From contig JADGCE010000103.1 in the NCBI GenBank assembly GCA_015229095.1, forward strand, positions 1-9,465: a DNA stretch of 9,465 bases. The letters are read 5' to 3'. The position numbers and the translations under genes were made by a program. Positions within the stretch are counted from its first letter, which is position 1. Every line of letters starts with the position of its first letter. A model generated the notes under the pieces. That model was not told where the DNA came from, did not search any database, and saw nothing but the letters and a program-made list of their open reading frames with translations. Of this stretch, positions 1-6,360 are shown piece by piece. Source of the DNA: Magnetococcales bacterium (GTDB taxonomy: Bacteria > Pseudomonadota > Magnetococcia > Magnetococcales > Magnetaquicoccaceae).

Positions 1-521
1 TGGCTGCCGGGCAGTTCGGCGGAAAAGAGTGCGCATACCACCGCCTGCGCCCGGTTCAGACTGAGGTTGACATTATACAAATAGCTGCCCGTCGCATCGG
101 TATAGCCCTCAATATGGATCCGTTTCAGCCAGGTTCTCTCCTCTCCGCGCACCTCCGGCTCCAACTCCAGCAGCAGGGGCACCAGGCTGCGCAACGACTC
201 CTGGGCAATGCTGGAGAGTTGGTAACTGTTCAACGTAAAGCTGGCCCGTTCACCAAAACTGATGGTATGGGTCGCCCGGTTGATCTCCAAACCGAGACTT
301 TTCTCTTTGGCCCGCTCTTCCAAACGGTTGAGAATACCCTGGATGGCGGTCTCCCGCTCCTTTTTTTCCACCATGGGACGACTGGCAATGGCAACCATGG
401 AGAGGCTCATGACAACCAGAAAGAGCATGGCCAATGCGGTCATCAGGTCGGCATAACTGATCCAGAAGGGATTGCCGCCATCTTCAACCTGTTTTTGTGC
501 ACGCTGAATGACTCTTGCCAC
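1..521 (-). CDS. ZorB-like MotB/OmpA-family stator protein, 3' end cut off by the window edge
   Basis: Only the first 173 codons are visible; the gene runs off the left edge. Seen: a short cytosolic N-terminus, then one membrane segment (about residues 19-43) opening with FWISYADLMTAL. Its Asp25 sits where MotB and ZorB carry the proton-binding Asp. An ISFGERASF loop follows, then the start of an OmpA-like peptidoglycan-binding domain (IEGYTDATGSYLYN, then LSLNRAQAVV). From memory, E. coli ZorB has near-identical stretches (FWISYADLMTA, FGEAGRF, GSYLYN), so this is closer to ZorB than to flagellar MotB. In Zorya, ZorB pairs with the MotA-like ZorA in an inner-membrane, proton-driven complex for anti-phage defence. 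I chose GTG at 521 because GAGG lies five bases upstream and it gives a ZorB-like N-terminal length; the only in-frame ATGs lie inside the membrane segment. ZorA is not upstream; an HDOD gene is. MotB/OmpA membership is secure. A Zorya role is inferred. Confidence 0.8.
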   Translation of the reverse strand, partial: MARVIQRAQKQVEDGGNPFWISYADLMTALAMLFLVVMSLSMVAIASRPMVEKKERETAIQGILNRLEERAKEKSLGLEINRATHTISFGERASFTLNSYQLSSIAQESLRSLVPLLLELEPEVRGEERTWLKRIHIEGYTDATGSYLYNVNLSLNRAQAVVCALFSAELPGS

Positions 522-528
522 GGCAACC

Positions 529-588
529 TCAGGACTCTCTGGAGGGGGTGGGTCGGGATGGATGGGTGGAGGTTGGAGAATGGCGCAT
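529..588 (-). other. Possible 19-codon leader ORF, or the true start of the ZorB-like gene split by a frameshift
   Basis: An ATG at 588 stands eight bases after AGGAG, which overlaps the stop codon of the HDOD gene. This is the best-looking translation start in the gap. It reads a Pro/Ser/Thr-rich 19-residue peptide and ends in TGA at 531-529. That stop overlaps the GAGG in front of the GTG at 521. It could be a coupling leader peptide. Alternatively, one extra base in the C5 run (G5 at 544-548 on the plus strand) would explain why this start is out of frame with the downstream gene. No homology can be claimed for so short a peptide. Confidence 0.3.
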
Positions 589-599
589 GGGGCAATCTC

Positions 600-1481
600 C
601 TAGTCCGTGCCGCTGGTCAGCGGAACAGCGGCCAGGGCTTTTGCGCGCAAATCAGCGATCTGCATGCTGTTCAAGGCGAACAGCTGCTGCAGATGCTGTT
701 CGTGCTGTGCCCATTCCCACGCCAACAGATCCCCCTCAATCCACTCGGTCAGCACCAGCATGGCATGGAGCACGCCATACTTGCGCTCTCTGACCGGTCG
801 CCCGGCAAAAGCATCCAGGCGATGGTGGGCTTCAACGATATAGATCAATGGTTTCGGCCATTGCCACGCCTCACCCAACAGGGCACCCAATGCGGCGTGG
901 CTGGTCTGGTAGCGCTCCTCTTCCAGGCTTTCCAGGGTTTGACCCTCAGGCCGTTCGACGGCGAGCACCTCTCCATAATCGGCAAACCGCTGCGCCAGCA
1001 CCCATTGACCACAATCGTGAAACATGCCCAGCAGATAGGCCTCATCCGGCGAGATGCCGGGCAGATGGCCGTTCAGAAAACCGGGCGAGAGGGTCGCCAA
1101 CTCTTGCGACAGCCAGGAGAGTATGCGCCCTGCCCGGACGCTTTTGATGCGCATTTTTTGCATGGTGCTCTCTTTGCGGGCAATTTCCACGCTCAAAAAC
1201 AGCTCATGGGTGATTTCCCGCAGTTTGTCCTGGCCAAGAAGCACCATGGCCACCTCGATGGATTCCACCTTGCGGCTGTAGCCGGTCAACTGGACATTGG
1301 CGGCCTGGAGAACCTGTGCCGCCAAGGCCACATCCTGGAGAACGGCTGCGGCAACCGCCTGCGGGTTTTGCACAAATACCTGCTGCGTTTTGAGGGCCTC
1401 CAGCATGGCCGAGGGTCGGGTCGGCACGGTAAACCCTCGGACCAGTCTGTGAGACTCTTTTTGATTCAACCTGCTGCCCAT
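600..1481 (-). CDS. HDOD-domain protein (degenerate HD-type signalling or regulatory protein)
   Basis: The 293-residue protein is almost entirely one HDOD domain, with no visible receiver, GGDEF or membrane segment, so it is probably soluble. Seen: an N-terminal helical half (residues 25-100) with a pattern like SIEVAMVLLG; a GMFHDCG motif with His155-Asp156, matching the family's GLLHDIG; and SHAALGALLGEAWQWP ending in a His-His pair at 219-220, matching the family's DHaelGa.L...W.lP...HH signature. HDOD proteins are usually regulators or scaffolds linked to stress, motility or second-messenger signalling. They often lack the full HD metal site, and catalysis should not be assumed here. ATG at 1481 is the first in-frame start, since TGA lies four codons upstream; its ribosome site is weak (GTGAG). 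The gene follows accA after 63 bases and precedes the ZorB-like gene, whose reading frame it shares. HDOD family membership is secure; target and role are unknown. Confidence 0.88.
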   Translation of the reverse strand: MGSRLNQKESHRLVRGFTVPTRPSAMLEALKTQQVFVQNPQAVAAAVLQDVALAAQVLQAANVQLTGYSRKVESIEVAMVLLGQDKLREITHELFLSVEIARKESTMQKMRIKSVRAGRILSWLSQELATLSPGFLNGHLPGISPDEAYLLGMFHDCGQWVLAQRFADYGEVLAVERPEGQTLESLEEERYQTSHAALGALLGEAWQWPKPLIYIVEAHHRLDAFAGRPVRERKYGVLHAMLVLTEWIEGDLLAWEWAQHEQHLQQLFALNSMQIADLRAKALAAVPLTSGTD

Positions 1482-1544
1482 GTCACATACTCACTGCCCT
1501 GGTTGGCGGGATACAAAAGGTTGGGGGTCGCATCTCCATCTCCC

Positions 1545-2531
1545 TCAGGGGCCCAGTTTATCCCCTTCCAATACCACCCCCATGGCCAAAAATTTTTTAT
1601 AGCGATCTTCTGCCAGTTGTTCGGGAGATTTTGTGGAGAGCTCTTGCAGATAGCGCGACAGATGGCTTTGCAGGGTGGCAGCGGCCTCGGCAAAGTTGCG
1701 ATGGGCACCGCCAATGGGTTCCGGGATGATTCCATCGATCAACCCCAGCTCCATGATATCCTCGGCGGTAATGCGCAGGGCTTCGGCCGCCAGTTCCGCC
1801 TTGGCGGCATCTTTCCACAAAATGGAGGCGCACCCCTCCGGGGAGATGACCGAATAGGTGGCATACTGCATCATCAACACCCGGTTGCCCACGCCCAGGG
1901 CCAGGGCTCCCCCCGAGCCTCCCTCGCCGATCACCACACAGACCACCGGGGTGCGCAGGGAGATCATCTCTTTCAGGTTGCGGGCGATGGCTTCGGCCTG
2001 CCCGCGCTCCTCGGCCTCTTTGCCCGGATAAGCGCCGGGGGTATCGATCAGGGTGATGATGGGCAACTGAAATTTTTCGGCCAGTTGCATCAGGCGCAAC
2101 GCCTTGCGATACCCTTCCGGTCGTGGCATGCCAAAGTTGTAGAGCACCCGCTCTTTGGTGCCACGCCCTTTTTCCTGGCAGATCACCACCACATCCCTGC
2201 CGTCAATGGCCGCCAGGCCACCCAGGATGGCCCTGTCATCACCAAAACGGCGATCCCCATGCAACTCACGAAACCCCGTGAAGACCGTTTGCAGATAATC
2301 CGTCGAATAGGGTCGATCCGGGTGTCGGGAAAGTTGGGTTTTTTGCCAAGGGGTCAACTTGGCAAAGATGCGGTTTGTCAAATTGCGGGCCTCATCTTCC
2401 ATGCGGCTGATTTCGGCACTGATGTTGATGTCCGACCGGTTGGAAAGCAGGCGCAACTCATCAATCTTGGCCATCAACTCACCGATGGGCCGCTCAAAGT
2501 CCAGAAATGTACGCGAAATTGTATTGCTCAT
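1545..2531 (-). CDS. accA: Acetyl-CoA carboxylase carboxyltransferase subunit alpha
   Basis: AccA pairs with AccD to form the cytosolic carboxyltransferase that moves CO2 from carboxybiotin on AccB to acetyl-CoA. This makes malonyl-CoA, the committed step of fatty acid synthesis. The 328-residue product matches the usual length (319 in E. coli). Seen in order: N-terminal FLDFERPIGELMAKIDEL helix; RPYSTDYLQ and FTGFRELHGDR; QEKGRGTKERV; IDTPGAYPGKEAEERGQ; GEGGSGGALALGVGN; SVISPEGCASILWKD; and IIPEPIGGAHRN near the C-terminus. These are the acyl-CoA-binding and oxyanion-hole segments of the family, all intact. The longer open frame starts at GTG 2555. I prefer ATG 2531 because it places FLDFE at residues 9-13, close to other AccA proteins, and GGTGG precedes it. 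It lies 58 bases after dnaE with no terminator seen, so co-transcription with dnaE is likely. Confidence 0.97.
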   Translation of the reverse strand: MSNTISRTFLDFERPIGELMAKIDELRLLSNRSDINISAEISRMEDEARNLTNRIFAKLTPWQKTQLSRHPDRPYSTDYLQTVFTGFRELHGDRRFGDDRAILGGLAAIDGRDVVVICQEKGRGTKERVLYNFGMPRPEGYRKALRLMQLAEKFQLPIITLIDTPGAYPGKEAEERGQAEAIARNLKEMISLRTPVVCVVIGEGGSGGALALGVGNRVLMMQYATYSVISPEGCASILWKDAAKAELAAEALRITAEDIMELGLIDGIIPEPIGGAHRNFAEAAATLQSHLSRYLQELSTKSPEQLAEDRYKKFLAMGVVLEGDKLGP

Positions 2532-2589
2532 GGTGCCACCCGATTTCCCTTGCACATCCCGCTCAAAAAGTGGGTATTGAAAGTCTGTT

Positions 2590-5500
2590 TCAAGTCAAAA
2601 CACTGCGGAAGGCGGCCGCCTTGGGCCCCAACAGGGCCGTCACCTCTTCCAGTAAACGTTGCCGGGGCAGGACGCAAAAGGCCTCTCCCAGTCGGATCAT
2701 GGCCACCGCCTCCTCTCCCGCCAACTCCAGAATCACGCGGCACTGGCCGCCGGGATGTTCTGCGAGCAACTGGGAGAGTCGGTTTATCAAAGGGTCGTTC
2801 CACAGGAGCAGGTCGCTTTTCAGGTGCAGGAAACGACACTGTTGCTGACGCCAGCTCTCCAGGTCGAGAATCTCTTCGGCCAGCATCTTGACCTCATCCT
2901 CCCCTCGTTCCACTTTGCCGGAGATGATCAAGACCCGATGGGGGGCCGCTGCCCCTTCTGCCGGGGTTGCCGCCTCTTCCAGCAGGGCCATGCTGTTCTG
3001 GTAGAGATCCGCAAAGACGGTGACCTCCATCTGGGCATCCGCATCCTCCAGGGTCACGAAGGCCATTCGGTCCCCTTTTTTGGTGCGATGCAACTTGCGT
3101 GCGCTTAACATGCCTGCAATGCGTATGCCCATCTCACCGGAACCACGCCCTCCCCTGCCAAAAAAGGTGGTCGGCTCCTCCACATCCTGGCCATACGAAC
3201 CAGAAAGCTTGATTTCGGCAATGCTTTTCAACCCATAACCCTGTAATTCTTCCCGATACTGGTCCATGGGATGGCCGGTGATATAAAATCCCAGGGACTC
3301 TTTTTCGTGCAACAGCTTGATCTGTTCGCTGAATTCCGCCATGCCGGGCCCCTGCTCCTCCTCTTCATGGTCGGCGAAGAGATCCCGGAATCCCATTGCG
3401 GCGGACTCTTGTTGTTTGCTGCCCCGACTCATGGCGGTGGGCAGTGTATGCAACAGCGTGGCACGGTTTATCCCCAAAGGGTCACAGGCACCGGACTTGA
3501 TCAGGTGCTCCATCATCCGCCGGTTCAACCCCTGAACACGTTTGCACAGTTCAAACAGACTGGCAAAGGGGCCGGCCTGCGCTCTGGCCTTCAGCAGGGC
3601 GGCCACCGCCGCTTCGCCGACATTTTTGATGGCGGCCAAGCCGTAGCGGATGGCCAATGTTTTGCCATCCTCCAACGGTTCCGCCGTAAAGCCGCTGGAG
3701 GAACGGTTGACATCCGGCGGCAGGATGGGGATCTGCATTTCCCGACACTCGTGGACAAACATGGCCACCTTGTCGCTGTTCAACATGTCGCAGGTCAGGG
3801 TGGCTGCCATAAATTCAACGGGATAATGGGCCTTGAGCCAGGCGGTTTGATAGGAGATCAGGGCATAGGCGGCTGAATGGGATTTGTTGAAGCCATAGCC
3901 TGCAAATTTTTCCATCAAATCAAAAACAAATCCGGCCCGTTCCGCCGGAACGCCGTTGGCGATGGCGCCGGTCAGAAAAATTTCCCGTTGGGAGAGCATC
4001 TCCTGCAATTTTTTCTTGCCCATGGCGCGCCGCAGCAAATCGGCTCCCCCCAGGGTATAACCCGCCAACACCTGGGCGATTTTCATCACCTGTTCCTGGT
4101 AGAGGATGACGCCGAAGGTCTCTTTCAGGATCGGTTCCAGGAGAGGCAGGGGATAACTCACCTCCACCCGGCCATGCTTGCGATTGATAAAATCATCCAC
4201 CATGCCGGAACCCAGGGGGCCGGGACGATAGAGCGCCACCAGGGCGATAATCTCTTCAAAGGTATCTGGCGCCAATTTTTTCAGGATGTCGCGCATCCCG
4301 GAGGATTCCAACTGAAAGACCCCGCGCGTCTCCCCCTCTTTGAGCAAGGCAAAGGTTTGGCGATCGGTGAGATCGATGCGGTTGATATCGATGGGCTCTT
4401 CCCCGCGACTGGCACGGTTTTGATTGAGCAGGGTCAACGCATCGGCAATGACGGTCAGGGTTTTCAGTCCGAGAAAGTCGAATTTGACCAGACCGGCCTT
4501 TTCCACATCCCCCATGTTGAATTGGGTGACCGGCATTTCCGAGCGGGGATCCCGGTAGAGGGGCACCATATCCGTCAAGGGGCCGTTGGCCATCACCACC
4601 CCGGCGGCATGGGTGCCGGCTGAGCGGGGCAGACCTTCCAGGGCCATGGCCAGGGTCATCAAGTCATTGACATCCTCTTCGGCCTCCATCAGTTGGCGCA
4701 GTTGCGCCTCTTCCTCGATGGCCTGTTGCAGGGTGATGCCCAGGGTGGCGGGGATCAGCTTGGCAATGCGGTCGACCCGCCCATAGGGAAACTCCAGGAC
4801 GCGCCCGACATCCCGAATCACGGCTCTGGCTTGCAGGGTTCCGAAGGTGATGATTTGCGCCACCCGATCCGCGCCATATTTATCCCGCACATAGTGGATC
4901 ACCCGTTCCCGGTTATCCATGCAAAAATCCACGTCAAAGTCGGGCATGGAGACCCGTTCGGGGTTGAGAAAACGTTCAAACAGCAGTTGGTAGCGGATGG
5001 GATCCAGGTCGGTGATATCCATGGCCCAGGCCACCACTGAGCCTGCCCCGGAACCCCGTCCCGGTCCCACCGGAATGCCCTCTTTTTTGGCCCAGCGGAT
5101 AAAGTCGGAGACGATCAAAAAATAGCCGGAAAACCCCATTTGCAGGATGACTTCCAGCTCATAAGCCAACCGTTCCTGGTAGAGTGCGGTGGTGGCGGCG
5201 GCCTCTGCTGCCGGGGGGGGCGGGACGAGGACAAACGATTGCAGGCGGCGCTGCAACCCCTCTTCGGCCTCCCGTCGCAGGCAACTGTCCAGATCTTCCC
5301 CCCGGGGAGGCTGATAGTCTGGCAGAATGGTTTTGCCCAGTTCCAGTTGCACATTGCAGCATTGCGCCACATGGAGGGTATTGGCCAGGGCTTCCGGTAC
5401 ATCCGCAAAGAGACGGTTCATCTCTTCCGGGGTGGTAAAACAGTGTTGTTCGCTGAAACGGGGGCGATTGCTTTCAAACAGGGTGTGGCCGAGGCCGACG

Positions 5501-6198
5501 CAGAGCAGGGCATCCTGGGCCCGATGCTCCTCCGGGTGGATAAAGTGAATGTCGGTGCTGGCCAGCAGGGGGATCTCCAGTTGGTGCGCCAGTTGGATGG
5601 TGGCCTCGTTGACCGCCTCTTCTCCGGAAACACCGTGGCGTTGCAGTTCCAGAAAAAATCCGGGGGCATGGGCACCGCTCTCCGTCTCGCACTGAAAGAG
5701 GGTGCGCAGGTCTTGGGCGACCTGGGCGGCCTGCTCTCCGCGACCGGAGCGCAGGAGGCGGCCCACCTCGCCTTTGTGCGCAGCCGACAGGGCGATCAGT
5801 CCCCGATGGTGTTGTTGCAACAGCGGCCAATCGATGCGGGGTTTGTCGTGGCTGCCCTCCAGATGGCCTGCCGAAACCAGACGCAACAGGTTTTGCCAAC
5901 CCTCTTGGTTGCGACACAGCAGGATCAGTTGGTCCCGGATCTCCAGATCGGGACGGATGGAGTGGTCATGGCGGTTGGCCACCAGATAGAGCTGGGCGCC
6001 CAGGATGGGTTTGATGCCCGCCTTGAGACAGCCGGTAAAAAAAGGGATGGCCGCAAACAGGTTGCCCTGATCGGTCAAGGCCAAAGCCGGCATGCGCAAC
6101 GCCTTGGCGCGCTGAATCAGCGCATCCACACGGGCACTGGAGGTCAGCAGGGAAAAGCCTGAGTGTACGTGGAGATGGACAAAGTTTGCATAGGGCAT
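2590..6198 (-). CDS. dnaE: DNA polymerase III subunit alpha
   Basis: This is the replicative polymerase subunit, acting with DnaQ and the beta clamp at the fork. At 1202 residues it is slightly longer than E. coli DnaE (1160). Seen in order: N-terminal PHP domain (VHLHVHSGFS, residues 7-16); GPGRGSGAGS (about 379-388); catalytic PDFDVDF with Asp422 and Asp424; the third catalytic Asp574 in KFDFLGLKTL; fingers with GYTLGGADLLRRAMGKKK and FAGYGFNKSHSAAYAL; helix-hairpin-helix region; a GFRDLF clamp-binding-like motif (936-941) where E. coli has QADMF; the GFYITGHP segment; and an OB fold (about 1025-1107). An Ala/Pro-rich stretch (about residues 325-336) precedes the YQERL helix. The open frame extends to TTG 6222. 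I chose ATG 6198 because it puts FVHLHVHS at the usual distance from the N-terminus. Its ribosome site is poor, so the start is less certain than the gene. Confidence 0.97.
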   Translation of the reverse strand: MPYANFVHLHVHSGFSLLTSSARVDALIQRAKALRMPALALTDQGNLFAAIPFFTGCLKAGIKPILGAQLYLVANRHDHSIRPDLEIRDQLILLCRNQEGWQNLLRLVSAGHLEGSHDKPRIDWPLLQQHHRGLIALSAAHKGEVGRLLRSGRGEQAAQVAQDLRTLFQCETESGAHAPGFFLELQRHGVSGEEAVNEATIQLAHQLEIPLLASTDIHFIHPEEHRAQDALLCVGLGHTLFESNRPRFSEQHCFTTPEEMNRLFADVPEALANTLHVAQCCNVQLELGKTILPDYQPPRGEDLDSCLRREAEEGLQRRLQSFVLVPPPPAAEAAATTALYQERLAYELEVILQMGFSGYFLIVSDFIRWAKKEGIPVGPGRGSGAGSVVAWAMDITDLDPIRYQLLFERFLNPERVSMPDFDVDFCMDNRERVIHYVRDKYGADRVAQIITFGTLQARAVIRDVGRVLEFPYGRVDRIAKLIPATLGITLQQAIEEEAQLRQLMEAEEDVNDLMTLAMALEGLPRSAGTHAAGVVMANGPLTDMVPLYRDPRSEMPVTQFNMGDVEKAGLVKFDFLGLKTLTVIADALTLLNQNRASRGEEPIDINRIDLTDRQTFALLKEGETRGVFQLESSGMRDILKKLAPDTFEEIIALVALYRPGPLGSGMVDDFINRKHGRVEVSYPLPLLEPILKETFGVILYQEQVMKIAQVLAGYTLGGADLLRRAMGKKKLQEMLSQREIFLTGAIANGVPAERAGFVFDLMEKFAGYGFNKSHSAAYALISYQTAWLKAHYPVEFMAATLTCDMLNSDKVAMFVHECREMQIPILPPDVNRSSSGFTAEPLEDGKTLAIRYGLAAIKNVGEAAVAALLKARAQAGPFASLFELCKRVQGLNRRMMEHLIKSGACDPLGINRATLLHTLPTAMSRGSKQQESAAMGFRDLFADHEEEEQGPGMAEFSEQIKLLHEKESLGFYITGHPMDQYREELQGYGLKSIAEIKLSGSYGQDVEEPTTFFGRGGRGSGEMGIRIAGMLSARKLHRTKKGDRMAFVTLEDADAQMEVTVFADLYQNSMALLEEAATPAEGAAAPHRVLIISGKVERGEDEVKMLAEEILDLESWRQQQCRFLHLKSDLLLWNDPLINRLSQLLAEHPGGQCRVILELAGEEAVAMIRLGEAFCVLPRQRLLEEVTALLGPKAAAFRSVLT

Positions 6199-6360
6199 GA
6201 ATGCACGCTGTTCGCCAATCAAATCCCCCGTGCAGGCCGGGGCTTGCCAGGGGTGTGGAACCGAAAATCCGCAAGGGGGCCGTGCTTCCGGCTTGACGCC
6301 ATGCTAAGGGTCGTACTACAGTATTGATTTTAATTGAAAACGTCAAGGCAAGATACGCGC
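6199..6360. other. Divergent intergenic region between dnaE and the helicase gene
   Basis: This 162-base gap separates two divergently read genes and should hold both promoters. A plausible plus-strand promoter is listed separately. For dnaE I see no pair of boxes good enough to report. The half near dnaE is GC-rich, while the half near the helicase is AT-rich around 6321-6340. I found no LexA-type palindrome (CTG-N10-CAG), so SOS control of the helicase, known for E. coli dinG, is not supported here. Part of the gap is open in frame with both genes (TTG at 6222 minus, TTG at 6334 plus) and could be coding if those starts are used. Confidence 0.6.
6293..6322 (+). promoter_or_regulatory. Candidate sigma70-type promoter for the helicase gene
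   Basis: TTGACG at 6293-6298 matches five of six bases of the -35 consensus. TACAGT at 6317-6322 matches four of six of the -10 consensus. The spacer is 18 bases. Transcription would start near 6329, about 30 bases before ATG 6361, which makes a short leader. Nothing in the window confirms it experimentally. A start at TTG 6334 would leave almost no leader, which supports the ATG. Confidence 0.45.

Noticed and set aside
1..521. Flagellar motB as the identity of the truncated gene.
   Set aside because: No motA precedes it, and the ISFGERASF and GSYLYN stretches fit ZorB better than MotB. The call stays at family level because the C-terminus is missing.
114..2891. A 925-codon open frame on the plus strand.
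   Set aside because: It runs antisense to the ZorB-like, HDOD and accA genes. Those three share one frame, and this ORF is in exact codon register with it. Rarity of TTA, CTA and TCA codons in the real genes removes antisense stops. It has no recognisable domain, while the minus strand encodes clear families.
3271..6162. Series of plus-strand open frames of 115-340 codons opposite dnaE.
   Set aside because: All lie in codon register with dnaE and arise from the same absence of antisense stops. Their translations are low-complexity Gln/Gly/His-rich and match no family.
6293..6360. SOS (LexA) operator in front of the helicase, as for E. coli dinG.
   Set aside because: No CTG-N10-CAG palindrome or GTTC-N7-GTTC direct repeat is visible in the region.
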